Source: Tenrec ecaudatus | Lineage: Eukaryota > Chordata > Mammalia > Afrosoricida > Tenrecidae | Direction of reading: 5' to 3' | Assembly: GCF_050624435.1 (NCBI RefSeq) | Contig: NC_134546.1 | Location: 75,123,700 to 75,187,699, forward strand | Length of the DNA: 64,000 bases | In this document: positions 42,270 to 54,429 of the stretch, one piece after another | Layout of the letters: each line of letters starts with the position of its first letter | Numbering within the stretch: the stretch's first letter is position 1 | Program-made: the position numbers and the translations under genes | The notes under the pieces: generated by a model | Seen by the model: the letters and a program-made list of their open reading frames with translations, nothing else | Database searches by the model: none | What the model was told of the DNA's origin: nothing

Positions 42270-42440
42270 GTTGTTGTTAGGTGTCACTAAGTTAGTTCCA
42301 AATCAGAGTGATCCTATTACCACAGGGAGAAACACTGGCTTGCCCTAAACCGTCCTCAAAATTGTTCTTATATTTGAGCCCATTGTCTCAGCCTCTTTCA
42401 ATCTAAAAAGTTTTCCTCTTTTTTACCATGCTCCATGGTT
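42270..42440 (-). mobile_element. RTE-clade LINE 3' fragment
   Basis: The plus strand reads TTGTTGTTAGGTGTCACTAA, TTCCAAATCAGAGTGATCCT and TATTTGAGCCCATTGTCTCA. This is the reverse of the RTE 3' end seen at 30.9-31.1 kb. Confidence 0.7.
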
Positions 42441-42449
42441 GAAGTGATA

Positions 42450-43385
42450 TATCTCTTGTTTTTGCCTCCGGTTTGCAAATACACAAAACTCTAAAGGTTT
42501 TACATATATGGAATAAGAAAATACATATAGAAGAAGAACAATAAAGTCAGAGCTGTTGTGTGAATTCTGACTCATAGAACCATAGAGAGCAGAGAAACAG
42601 CTCCTTAGGCTTTTGTGTTTTACATTTTATAGAACATGTTTCATCTTTACCACAGCAAGTAGTGTCCTTATAGACAATAGTGCAAAACTAGACAGGTGAT
42701 GCAGTGGTTGATTTTCTCAGTCTCAGACATGTATAAGCACCACCTGGAAGTTAAAATGTACTCGAGTATCCAAGAGCTGAAGAACATATTCAGTTTATTT
42801 TGTATACAACTGTGTCGATATGGTAGAAGTGTATTGTTAATTGTTTTATTTGGCCCTGAGCACAGCTGTGAGATTCTGGTTGTAAGAGAATGACATCCTG
42901 ACCCACTATCACAGTGACTCAGGCGTCACCTTTTCCGATGTGGATACTGAATGTCACAGGTTGGTGCTTTTAGCTCAGTGCTGTATGGGATATGTGACTT
43001 TGATCATACATGTAATACTAATCTAACCGTTTTTCAGGATAAGAATCTGGTGGGGGGGGTTTTCCCCACTAAGACCTACACATTGCATTATTTCCAACTC
43101 ATCTGAATTATTTCCTGTATGGTCAGTGTTATGAAGAACAAACTTTCAAATATGTTGGTGGGAATTTAAGCACCAGGAACTACTGTTTTTGATGTCTCTG
43201 CTACATCCATATTAACCTCTACCACATCCATATTTTCCTGAATATCTATGCTTAATGAAGTCTGTCCTGACTGAATTTTCACTTATGTGTTTCCCAATCA
43301 CACCCATGACTATGCTTCTCCTATTCCGGGTCACGCTGAGACAGGACAGAAGTGGCGGTGTCCTAGCCAGAAGTGAGGGTCATAG
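42450..43385. other. No gene recognised; short AfroSINE scrap
   Basis: An AfroSINE scrap in reverse lies at about 42545-42615 (TGTGAATTCTGACTCATAGA). The rest is non-coding with no recognised repeat. Confidence 0.4.
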
Positions 43386-44348
43386 CTAGGTTGCTACTTG
43401 CTGTGCATGGTGTGGAGCCAGAGAAGTGTTGCAGCCTGAGCTCTGTGTAGTCGGTGCGCCCACGTTGGGGTCGTGTTGGTGACCAGTTGGGGTGACCTTG
43501 ACGCACACAGCAGCCTGGCTCAGGTGCAAGCACCCTTCTCCACTCACCCCCTCTTGTCCAGTACCTCTCCCCTTGCACGGTGAGATGTGGGAGGGTGTCC
43601 CAGAGACTGGTCCCATCCCCCTGTTTGGGGATTGGTTGGAATTCCTTGTGAGAAACCTGTTGGAGAAAGGGGGATCCCAGACTGGCTTTGGGCGTCTGTG
43701 TTCCTGATTAGTCGCTTTGCAGGTCTCTCCTAAGCCCCCTACATTGTCTCCATACAGTGTGCCACCTCCCCGAGACTCCTGGAACATCTTCAGCTCAAAG
43801 ATGAGCCCCGGGTCCCTTTCTTCTCTCGCTATGAAGAAGTGAATGCTATTCAGGAAGCGAGTGGTTGCAGCTGGTGCACAGAACGTTAGGGCTTCCTCCT
43901 GAGGTTTGCCCAATGTTGTGACCTGTGCAGTAACTTCCCCCGGGGAGCGGGGCGGGGGGAGAACCCAGGTCTGGAAATGCCCTGGCTCCTTGCCAGCCAG
44001 TAGGGTGTCTGCGGGGAGTACACCCACCCTTGAAGTTGTTGAAGTAGTGATATTCAAGCGCACACACCGCACACTGAGACATGATTGGCATTCCCAGGTA
44101 GCTGGGCTAAGTCCTTCCAGGACTGGAGGCCTCAAGCGAGGTGACCCAGGTTGGTGGCTATCAGTCAACAGTCTGGCAGGTGGCAAGTAAAAGGAGAAAG
44201 AGACAGGCCCAGCTGTACAAAGATGGGGTTCAGTGAGCAGTAACTCAGCCAAAGTGAAGGCCAGTCTTTCTTTGGGAAAGCGTATTGGTCTCGATAGAAG
44301 GGCAAGAGCCAAGTACAGAAGATCTCCCTTCCCACATACACTCTTCAA
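43386..44348 (-). other. Long open frame of 320 codons, unrecognised
   Basis: Open minus-strand frame starting MKSVCGKGDLLYLALALL and ending HHAQQVAT. Composition is rich in Pro, Thr, Ser and Gly, with no domain, membrane segment or repeat that I recognise. GC content is higher than in the neighbourhood, which lengthens chance frames, and another frame of the same strand (43846-44091) is also open. I do not claim a gene. It is recorded as the longest non-repeat frame in the window. Confidence 0.2.
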
Positions 44349-44642
44349 GAATTTTGCGTTGTTTCTTTAATTTTTACAAAGCCGGGGGAGTGTGGGAGCT
44401 GCTCCTGCTTATTTATTGCCCAAAGGTAAATTTCTGTTTCCTCTGAAGAAGTTTCTAGTAGCTTGTCCTATGTTTAGACTTATGCTGACTCCATTTTAAC
44501 TGTGTATTCCCACCTGGAGTCATTTTATCTCTATTTTAATTCCCTGAGTGTGTTGCCTGGTTTGGGGACATTAAAAATAAATTTTTTGTTTGTTTGTTTG
44601 TTTTTTGGAATTATATATTGTGAAATCTTTATTTCTTTTTTT

Positions 44643-47318
44643 AAATTTATTTATTTATTTTAACAATTTATTGGGGCTGATACAATTCTTTTCACAGTTC
44701 ATACATATACATACATCAATTGTATAAAGCACATCTTTACATTCTTTGCCCTAATCATTTTTTTCTCTTTTCTTCTTTTACATTTTATTAGGGACTCAAA
44801 CAACTCTTACCACAGTCCATACATATACATACATCAATTGTATAAAGCGCATCCATACATTCCCTGCCCCAATCATTCTCAAGGCATTTGCTCTCCACTT
44901 AAGCCCCTTGCATCAGGTCCTCTTTATTAAGTGTTGGAGGGGCTGTGGGGAGACAGGAACTCTCATCCACTGCTGGTGGGACTGTAAGTACGTACAGCCA
45001 CTATGGAAATCAATCTGGCGATACCTAAAACAGATGGAAATAGAGTTACCATATGACCCAGCAATCCCCCTACTGGGCAATACCCAGAAGAGGCAAGAAA
45101 GAAACCAAGACCAGACATCTGTGCTCCAATGTTCATTGCGGCACAGTTCACAATTGCAAGGAGGTGGAAGCAACCCAAATTTCCATCAACTGATGATTGG
45201 ATTAAAAAACTGTGGTATATACATACAATGGAATACTACACATCACTAAATGTATGAGGCACATAGCGGCATGGGAAGAACTGGAGGAAATCATGCTAAG
45301 CGAAGTAAGTCAGGCACAAAAGGACAAGTACACCATGAGTCCGCTGAGGTAAGAATTAAAAAAAAATTTTTTTTTTTTAAAGCAAAAGTGGCATAGGGAA
45401 AAAAGCTACTGTATACAAACATTTTAGGGGTGAAGACGGTATAGTATGGAAGAGACCAGACCAAAACCAGGGATGTACATGGTAGACAATGGTGGAGGAG
45501 GTGGGGAAAGGAAAACAAAAGGATGAATACAAGGAAGAAAAGGGTAGTGGGGTCATGGGGCATTAATCCACCCAAGGGGAGGGTATTGTTTATATCTCCA
45601 CAGGGAAAGTGGGACCAGACTTCAACCCAGTGTCGCAAGGTGTGAATGCCATATCCCGGCGTGGAGGAGGGAACCGGTGGAGAGGTCTGGGAGGCTGGCC
45701 CCAGCACCATAAATTAAGTGGATTCCTGCCCCTCCCCCAAAAAGAATTTGTTCCAAAGGACGACATTGACTCTGCAGCTATGGGAGATGGACATATTTGA
45801 TCAGAGCACACGGGAGCAGATGAAGGGGCAGGAGGAGAGAGTGGAGCACAGTCTGGCCCACCAGGCCGTGATGATGATGTTCCTGAGTAGAGCAGCCAGT
45901 CCACAGAGAGAACAACATGGCTGGCCCTACTATGAGACATGATGCCCCTCAGTGACTAAGGGCGATACAGGGGACAGCACCGGAGACACAGTGTGGGAAT
46001 TGCACCTGACCTGATCCCACCACACCGAGGCAAATCACTGGGGGAGTGCAGCGGAACAGCAAGGGAATGGAGTGGCAAGGTCCCCAGGGAATGCTGAAAG
46101 TGGACTTTGGGGCCAGGGCGTGGTGCCCCAACAGACTGGACTGGAAAACGCTCCTAAGGGCCAGCAAACGATCCCTGAACTAACTACAAGCTTTTCTCTT
46201 GTGAACTGTTTTGTTCTGTTCTTTGTCAGTGGTTTGTTTTTGTTGCTTTGTTGTCTGGTTGTATACTGTTGCTTTGTTTTCCTCTGTCTAGTTTTCGTGC
46301 ATGTTAGTGACTCCACAGGTCTGTCTGAATAGGATAGGCTGGATGAACTATCTGGAGGAAAAACAACGGGACCGACAGTTCCGGGGGGACTTGGGGTGGG
46401 GGGGTAAGGGGGGGGAAGGAAGTGGTGTTAACAAACCCAGGGACAAGGGGAAAACATGGGACCCCAAATGGTAGAGAAGGGGGAGTGGCAGGCCTGGTGG
46501 GAAATGATCAAGGGTAAGGTTGCTTAGAGAAGAGGTATACTCTAGCCCAGGTGGCGATGAAGCATGGTAGTAGGACAGGAGGAAGGTCAAGGGAGATGGA
46601 GGAAAGAGCTAGGAGTCAAAGGGCATTCATGGAGGTCTAGACAAAGACATGTACATGCAAATATATATAGGAGGATGGGGAAATAGATCTATGTGTCTAT
46701 ATTTATAGGTCAAGTATTAAGGTGGCGGAAGGACCTTGGGCCTCTACTCAAACACTCCCTCAATGCATGAATACCTTCTTTTATTAAATTGGAACTCTAT
46801 GATGCTCACTCTCCCGACACAACGGCTGGAGCCCAAGTAGGTGAACAAGTAAATGTGGTGAAGGAAGCTGATGGTGCCCAGCTATCAAAAGAGATAGTGA
46901 CTGGGGTCTTAAAGGCTTGAAGATAAACAAGTGGCCATCTAGCTCAGAAGCAACAAATTCCACATGGAAGAACACACCAGCCTGTGTGATCGAGTGGTCC
47001 CAAAGGGATCAGTTACCAGGCATCAAAGAACAAAAAAATCATATCATTGACTGCACACCTCCATGATAGGATCGCTGAAGACAAATGGGTGCATAAGCAA
47101 ATGTGGTGAAGAAAGCTGATGGTGCCCGGCTATCAAAAGAGATAGCGTCTGGGGTCTTAAAGGCTTGAAGGTGAACAAGCGGCCATCTAGCTCAGAAGCA
47201 AATAAGCCCACATGGAAGAAGCACACCGGCCAGTGCGATCACGAGGTGCCCAAGGGACCAGGTATAAGGCATCATGCAAAAAAAAAAAAAAAGATATAAG
47301 TGTGTGTATGTATGTGTA

Positions 47319-47359
<41 letters not shown>

Positions 47360-47817
47360 ATATATGTATCTATATATCATATTAAATGAAGGGGGAAGTG
47401 CAGAGTGGAGACCCAAGGCCCAAGTGTCGGCCAATGGAGATCCCCTCATAGAGGGGTTTAGGAGAGGAGATGGGTTAATTAGGGTGTGAGGTAGTATCGA
47501 TGAAGAACACAGCTTTCCCCCAGATCCTGGATGCTTCCTCCCCCCAACTACCATGATCCGAATTCTACCTTGCAGGGCTGGATTGGACAGAGGCTGTACA
47601 CTGGTACATATGAGGGTTGGAGGTACAGGGAATCCAGGGCGGATGATACCTTCAGGACCAAGGGTGTGAGGGATGATGCTGGGAGAGTGGAGGGTGAGTG
47701 GGTTGGAAAGGGGGAACTGATTACAAGGATCCACATGTGACCTCTTCCCTGGGAGAGGGACAGCAGAGAAGGGAAACTCCGGATAGGGCAAGATATGACA
47801 AAATAACGATGTATAAA
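44643..47817 (-). mobile_element. L1 rearranged by twin priming (L1-G)
   Basis: Left part 44643-44925 is an L1 3' terminus in reverse, A-tail leftmost, including both copies of the doubled end. The right part, about 44929-47817, runs in the opposite direction: ORF2 C-terminus ([15 protein letters not shown] text from 44931; EIELPYDPAIPLLG at about 45030), then the 3' UTR up to AACGATGTATAAA. In L1-A coordinates the two parts cover about 9723-10000 and 7037-9675. Only about 47 bp is missing at the junction, as expected from twin priming. Target duplications are unclear (AAACAAATTT-like on one side, AAATAAATTT on the other). Confidence 0.8.
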
Positions 47818-48204
47818 ATTTGTTTTTATCTTGCACACTCAAACAAGGTTGTGTCCTCAATTTCAATCCATTCATTTGCATAGGGAAAGTATTTTGAAAT
47901 CATTTCTTGAGGTAGTTCATCTGCCTGGATTTGTGAAACATATTCTACTGTGTGACCCTTGGCTTTACAATTGGATCAATCTGTTCTAGTATATTCTCTA
48001 GAAATTAGCTAATTCACATCCAGAATACCTGAGACACAAGTGAGTGATTTTTTTTTTCCAGGTGGACATTTCCAGAGAAGACTGTCTTAGGGACTCAGAG
48101 ACAAGTCTAGCGATGATCCACTTAAACTGTGATTGTCCTTTTTCCCATAGGTCAATCTCAGGTGCAGTTATAGGGATTGTCCCCCCCACCCCCAAACACC
48201 CAAC

Positions 48205-48400
48205 TTAACTGCCGTTGAATCAATTAAGATTCATAGAAACTGTACAGGACAAAACATCATTGCCCCTTTGGATTTCTGAGACTGTAAAACTTTCCATGAT
48301 CAGAAAGCTTTGTCTTTCTCCTGAGGATTAGATGCTGGTCTTGAACTGCAGAATTTGCAAATAGTAGTCTATTTTGTAATCTACAACACCACTGGATCTC
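48205..48400 (-). repeat. AfroSINE
   Basis: The plus strand reads CCGTTGAATCAATTAAGATT, TTTCTGAGACTGTAAAACTT, TTGTCTTTCTCCTGAGGATT and TAATCTACAACACCACTGGA, the SINE in reverse. Confidence 0.75.
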
Positions 48401-48469
48401 CTAGGTATGGAGTGTCTGTGTAGTTTTGGCCTTTTTATGATGGATTTGTTTCATTTTTTTAAGTTGAAG

Positions 48470-49030
48470 AGTAATTTTTAATAAATCATTTTATTGGGGC
48501 TCATACAATTCTTATCACAATCCATACATACATCAATTGAGTAAAGCATCCTTATACATTCATTGCCCTCATCATTCTCAAAATTCGCCTTCCACTTGGG
48601 TTCCTGGAATCATCTCATTTTCCTTTTTTCCCCTACCCCTCCCTCTTTTCTCCCCCCTCCCCATGAACCCTTAATAGTTTATAAATTATTATTTTATCTT
48701 ATCTTACACTGTCCGGTCTCTCCCCTCACCTTCCTTCCCGTTTCCCATCACCCAGAGAGGAGGTTACATGTAGATCCCCTAGATCGGTTCTCCCTTTCTA
48801 TACCCCCTTCCCTCCAGGTGTTGCCACTCTCACCGCTGGTCCTAAGGGGTTCATCCGTCCTAGATTCCCTATGTTTCCAGATCCTCACTGCACCTCTGTG
48901 CATCCTCTGGTCTAACCAGGTCCCCAAGGCAGAATTAGGATCATGAGAATTGAGGGGAGGAAGCGTTCAAGCACTAGAGGAAGGTTTTGATTTTCATTGT
49001 TGCTACACTGAACCCTGAGTGACTATCTCC
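48470..49030 (-). mobile_element. 5'-truncated L1 3' end, reverse orientation
   Basis: Begins at the A-tail side with TAATAAATCATTTTATTGGG and continues through CATCAATTGAGTAAAGCATC and CCCATGAACCCTTAATAGTT to TTGCTACACTGAACCCTGAG, the complement of the 3' UTR text near 20885. Confidence 0.82.
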
Positions 49031-49520
49031 TCCCCACTATTTCTTTTAAAATTTGGTCAGTAATTTCCATGTCCTTGAAGATAGACGCTGGGATCTTGGT
49101 CAGAAGTTAATTATAATGGTAATTGCATTATAATTATAGATTGCTTAGAGTGTGTTATTTTCACAAAGCTGAGCCTTCTGCTTCATGAACATGGTCCATT
49201 AGTCTCATTATTTGCATTTCTTTTGGTAACTTGGAGTAGTGTTTTTCTTATAGATTTCTTTCTACAAGACTTTGGTTCTCTTAGGTTTATTCCATTTATT
49301 TTATCTTTTAGGTAGCTATTGTAAATGATATTATTTTCTGATTTCCTTTTCAGAGCTTTCAACAATTTTCTTCTAGGGCTTTTGGATTTTCTATGTTTAG
49401 AAAATCATCAGCAATTACAGAGAGTTGTCATCAGCAATTATAGAGAGTTTTACCTCTTTGTTGCCATTTAGGATGCATTTGGTTTTCATTTGTTGACTGA
49501 TAGCTATTGTTCAAAGTTTG

Positions 49521-50779
49521 TGTTAGTCAGGGTGGACTAAAGAAACAAACTCATAGACACTCATATCTGTTTAAGAAAGACCTTTATATAAAAGAGCAAT
49601 TGTATATTGAGAAAACATCCTATCCAAGTCCACATCAAGTCCATACGTCCTCTATTAACCCATATGTCCAATACCAATCTAAAAATACCGCTTCAGACTC
49701 ATGCAACACATGCAATGACCCTGGATACAGGAAGATCGCAGGCCAGTAGGTGGAAAGACTTGTGGATCCACAGGCAATGGAAACTCTCAATGCTGGCAGG
49801 GGTCTCTACAGGATCCTCCAGCTGCAGGAATCTAGTGTAGCTCCATGTGTCTTATCAGCAGGAACGTTTCACAGGGAGTGTGAGGTAAAGGCCAGCCTCC
49901 CACAACTAATTGCAGGTTTGATAGGCACAACAGTACAGTTGAGATATATAAAGATTATAATAAAGTCCTAGAGAATACGGAGAGATTAGAAGAGAGATTG
50001 AAATAATGGAGTCAGACACATTTCCTGGTAGCATGCTCACCTCAGCCCCACTTGGTGGTCCACGTGGAGATGGGAGACAGGAGGGCAGGAGAGAGGGGTA
50101 GAGGAAGGAGGACAATGGGAAAGGGAACAGGGGAGCAAGGATGGAGGGAGATGAAGGGAGAGCTGAGAGCCAGGGAGAGTGAGGCGAGAGAGCTTTTTAT
50201 TGTTAACCCAGGCTTATATATCTTCTTTTGGGTGGGGCATGCAAGCCCCCGAATTATAGGTAAAGACATACGTCAGAGAAAAGGGTTGTGGTATAGGTTA
50301 TACAGTAGTGGTGGGGGGGTGATATAGGGGTACATACACTATAGGAAGAGGAGGGATTAAGGGTTTACATGTGATAAGATGGGTGGATCCTAGACTCAGG
50401 ATGGCAGCCTAACTTTGTATGTCACCAAGCAGGTTTGACCTGTTTCCTGGCTCTCCATGGAAACCATTAACAGTTGGGTGGGTACCCCACCTAGAGTGGA
50501 ACAGGAGGAATATGTCTGCAGGAGGAATATGTCTAAGCATCTGACCTCCCACCATGAGCTGACAAATAACCTCTGTTTGTCAGAAATTTGTGTGAGACAA
50601 AGCTGGGGGGTATTTTGTATCCCACAACTAGAGTGAGTGTGTATCCCTCCTCCAGCAAGCTATTTATTTCCATAGCATTACCAAATGAGGTCATCAAGCT
50701 GTGACCCGATTGACAGGCTAAATTCCACCCCTTCACTTTCAATATTCTCAAGCTGACACCAGATTATGTAACTACCACA
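49521..50779. mobile_element. LTR-B family LTR, copy 1, split by LTR-C
   Basis: Starts TGTTAGTCAGGGTGGACTAA and ends ATTATGTAACTACCACA, like copies 2 and 3. The flanking 5-mers GTTTG and GTTTC nearly match. The middle is interrupted from about 49876 to 50626 by LTR-C. TG and CA ends are present in both orientations, so the transcriptional strand was left open. I think it is an ERVL/MaLR-type LTR but did not prove the class. Confidence 0.7.
49876..50626 (-). mobile_element. LTR-C solo LTR, minus orientation, nested in LTR-B
   Basis: In LTR orientation it begins near TGTGGGATACAAAATACCCC and ends near GGCTGGCCTTTACCTCACA. It holds AGATATATAAGCCTGG and AACAATAAAAAGCTCTC as TATA-like and poly(A) elements, followed by the block shared with 26.8-27.5 kb. 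No viral coding sequence is present. Confidence 0.7.
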
Positions 50780-50889
50780 GTTTCAGCACAATACGAAATA
50801 AGATTGGTATTTAATGATAGCCTTATCTGATTCCAATTTGAAAGGTGAATGCCTTCACTTACTCTGCATTGTCAATGTTTGTCATTGAC

Positions 50890-51745
50890 CTTGCATTTTG
50901 CTGTTTTAAGTCCTATCAAATAAATTTGGACCCACAGCAACACTCGAGAAAACAGAATGAAGCGTAGGTCTTGCTTCATTCTCACAGTTGTGATGTATGA
51001 GGCCTTTTTTGCAGTTACTGTGCCAATCTATCTTGTTAAAGGTTACCTTTTTTAATAACCTTATGTTTTATAAAGCATTAGGTCCTTATCCAAGTTCTGA
51101 TTTTCCTAATAAATGTCCGAAGTACTTGAGATGAAGTAATCAACTCCTCCCTTCTTTCTATTAAGCATTGCAAATCATTCAATATACAATTATTTGTTCT
51201 TCTGGTGGTCCATCCTACCATCAAATTATTCTCCAGTACCATAATTCAGGTACATCGTTTGATCTTTCATCCTTTTCATTCATTGTCCGACTTTGACATG
51301 CACATGAGACAATTGGAAACCTCATAATTTGGGCCAGGTACATCTGAGTCTTCAAAGAGACTTCCATGCTCTTCACCTTTGATGAGGTCTGTGCAGCAGG
51401 TTTCCTCAACTAAATGCAGCAGTTGATTGAGTCAAGCTTCCATGAATATTGATTGTAGATCCAAGAGAGATGAACTTCTTCCAAATTTCAATATTATCCC
51501 CATTTATCCTGATACTTTCCATTGGTCCCATATTAGGGAGTTTAATTTTCTTTACATTGAATTTTAATCTAAAGTGAAGGCAGTAATCCCTGCTCTTTAT
51601 CAGTAAGTTCTACAAGTCACATTGTCTTACAACATGTAGTTTTATGTCATTTGTATGTGCCAGATTATGAACCTGGCTTCCTTCAATCTTGATGTCATAG
51701 TTTTCAGTTAGTACAGCTTCTTGGGTTATTTGCTCAGTACAGCGT
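50890..51745 (-). mobile_element. RTE-clade LINE, reverse transcriptase region remnant
   Basis: The plus strand carries the complement of the RTE frame in order: CATTCATTGTCCGACTTTGA with GCACATGAGACAATTGGAAA, then GTACATCTGAGTCTTCAAAG, CATGAATATTGATTGTAGAT, TTATCCTGATACTTTCCATT and GTTATTTGCTCAGTACAGCG. Many indels; no open frame remains. Confidence 0.75.
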
Positions 51746-51749
51746 GTTG

Positions 51750-52640
51750 CACAGAGAAACTACTACAGCTTTCAATGATTCTGTATTACTGTGATGCACA
51801 ATGAAAATTCATGGAAAAAACAAACAAATCACACTACAGGTTGTATTAAACATATATGTTTTAGAAAAAATATTCCGTGAAAGTGCTTAAAATGTTTTCC
51901 AGAAAATATGGCCAGGTATTCTGTAACCATTCCAAGAAAAGATCTCAAAAACAAAGTCAACCAAATAAACAATAACACCACCAATGAGTAATGGGAATTA
52001 ACATATTTGTATGTGTATTTTTGCAAATTGAATGTCCCCTTTAGTCAAGTATCTATTCATGTCCTTTGCCCATTTGCATCTCAAAACTCTGTACATGTCC
52101 ACCATCTCAACTCATGCTAATTTACATGTTAGTCTAAAGAAAGAGGACTGAATTTTCAAGAGACTATTCAGAGAAATGAGAGAACACAGTAGAAGTAATA
52201 TCCACTGTCAGCTGGGGGTTAATGAAATCAGAATTTCTTAACACTCTCTAAGCTTTCTGTGTCCAGACATTTTCTCCACTCTTTGGTGTAAGGAACTTGA
52301 GTTCTCAATAAATGGAAGCCAATCCCAGAGAAGATGAAGACATTAGACTCTCTTTTCGGTTTTTTGAGAAAAGATTGAAAGGTTCTCTACTTTTTTCTCC
52401 TTGGGCTCTAACATGCAGATCACTCCTTCAATTTCCAGGTTAAAGCTCAAAACATGGTGAAAGGCACCACACTGGTCACAATTCTCCAGGAACTATATAA
52501 CTTGTCCGCAAGTTTTTATTTTCTTTCATATATTCTTTGGCCTGGAAGTTATGTCTCTCGTAATAGCAAGAGACTCCAAAAATGGGTTAACATAAAAGAG
52601 ACTTACATTAGTTGTCAGCATGGATTTTTTTCCTCCCTGT
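51750..52640. other. No gene recognised upstream of the first V segment
   Basis: AT-rich. An inverted octamer (ATTTGCAT) lies at 52072-52079, too far from the V segment to be its normal promoter. The L-part1 exon of the VH4-like segment, expected around 52.5 kb, could not be recognised. Confidence 0.4.
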
Positions 52641-52645
52641 CCTGG

Positions 52646-52978
52646 GTGCCCTGTGACAGGTACAGCATCAGGATTTGAGCCCAGGAGTGATGAATCCCTC
52701 ACAAATCCTCTCCCTAAGATTTGCTGTCTCTTGTGGCTCCATATTTCTGGACCTGAATCTACCACAACCACCAGAAAAGTTTGCAGCACTTGTTATCAAT
52801 ATGTTTGAGCATCAGGAAACAATTACCTGCCTTAATGCAGCTGACTCTCAAGCGCCAAAAGCATATCCCCCAAGCAGTTCTCCCCACAGCTGAGCGCAAT
52901 GACCACTGAGGGCACAGCTGTCCATTACTGTGTGAGAAGAACAGTGAGAGGACTCAGTGCCATCCAGGCACAACCTTC
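52646..52978 (+). pseudogene. IGHV pseudogene, VH4/clan II-like
   Basis: Germline heavy-chain variable segment relic. An 11-nt L-part2 (GTGCCCTGTGA) precedes the V region at 52657, but the acceptor reads GG instead of AG. FR1 reads QVQHQDLSPGVMNPSQILSL with AVSCGSI following, so the first disulphide Cys is Phe. FR2 survives as LPQPPEK. A frameshift lies before FR3, which then reads QFSPQLSAMTTEGTAVHYCV. Downstream is a heptamer-like AACAGTG at 52940-52946, a 23-bp spacer and a weak nonamer ACAACCTTC. No leader exon was found. Confidence 0.8.
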
Positions 52979-53237
52979 CCTGTAATAATGACCTTAGTCT
53001 ATAGGGATCACATGAGCTGCACAGAGCACAGGAGCCAGACTTCTGGGCAAGGGCAATGGGGGAGGCATGGGAGCAAGGAGCTTCCTCTTAGTATCTAGGG
53101 TTTCCCTTTCCCTCCAAAATATTTTCTCTGAGAATTTTGTCTTCCTAAATATTACAAAACACCACATCAATTTCAATATTCATTCATTTATATTTTGTAT
53201 GCATAAACACATTTAAATATATGTATGCATAAATGAA

Positions 53238-53430
53238 TCCTGGTGGTGTTTTGGTTACTCATTAAGCTGCGACCTGAAATTTCAGGAGTTCTTAAGTACT
53301 GGCTGTTCCACAGTAGAAAAACAGGGCTTTCTTCTCCCTAAAGAGTTACAGTTTCAGAAGTGCTCAAGGACAATTCTACGCTGTCTATAGGGTCATGATG
53401 AGTCTGCACTGGCTCATGGCAGTGAGTGTG
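53238..53430 (+). repeat. AfroSINE
   Basis: Landmarks are CCTGGTGGTGTTTTGGTTAC, TTAAGCTGCGACCTGAAATT, AAAGAGTTACAGTTTCAGAA and GGGTCATGATGAGTCTGCAC in the right order. Confidence 0.75.
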
Positions 53431-54296
53431 AGTGATGAATATATGGATATATACTATATTATTTGTGTCATGAACATGTGTTTAATGATTTTCACATCCT
53501 GGATGGTTATACTGGATTAAATGAAATCACAAGACAACAAACCGTGGGGTTCATCTGAAGAGAACTTAATGAGGATTCATAGCAACACACAGTTGTATAG
53601 TGTAGAAGTAAAACTCTGAGATTGATTACTTCAGTTTCCAACTAATGGAACTAGAAAAAGGTGAGTATGCATAGGTAATATCTATGGCATAGGTAGCACG
53701 GGCCTGGGAGAGACAATAAAAAAGTAACCAAGATAAATGAAATAACAGGAACGCAACCAGTAAGCTGATTATATGAAAACTGACTCTTTTAAAAGATGAA
53801 GAAAAGTGATAAATAGCCAGGTTTCCTGACTATCACAAAAGCAGGAGGACGGGAATCTCTCAGATCAGAAACCGGAGAGGAGACACCATTCTGCAAGTTT
53901 TGTGGACATGCTTTATGAAGAGCTTCTTGTCCACAGTGTACAAATATCACTGAAATGTGGAAATGCCTTAGAAGGAAAGAAAATCAGTAAGGTTCCCACA
54001 CAAGAAACAGGTAATAGAACAGTCTACTATCATCATGTGAATCCACTCCATAAGGGGAATCAGAGAGGATGCATTGTGAGTCCTTATACCACTCAATTAG
54101 AAAGTTTGTTATGTATGTAATATAAAGTTTACAAATTGAAAACTATTTTTTAAAAAGATTGATCATTGATAACAATTAAAGAAATGCTTGATAAACAACC
54201 TGCTTAAGAGCTGTTTTCTGTTGGGAGTGCTCGTTCAGTCTGAGGGAGAACTCTTGTCCATATTCTCTACTCATCTGCTTCTAAATATCAGGGGAC

Positions 54297-54304
54297 ATGC
54301 AAAT
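54297..54304 (+). promoter_or_regulatory. Immunoglobulin octamer ATGCAAAT of the VH3-like segment
   Basis: Perfect octamer, the Oct-1/Oct-2 site of V promoters, 125 bp upstream of the leader ATG at 54430. It is followed by GCTGATAAAACAACC as the TATA-like element. The same pair at nearly the same spacing occurs upstream of the next V segment. Confidence 0.85.
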
Positions 54305-54429
54305 GCAGCTCTCTGCCTGCTGATAAAACAACCACAGGCCCTGATGTGGGACTTCCAGAGGACAGTACCCGTTTCTGGGGTCTCTGCTGTTAATATTTTG
54401 AAAGCAAGAGCTAGTCCAGAGGACACATA

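Noticed and set aside
26806..50626. A complete provirus bounded by the two LTR-C copies
   Set aside because: The copies are in opposite orientation 23 kb apart with unrelated DNA between and no gag, pol or env, so they are independent solo LTRs.
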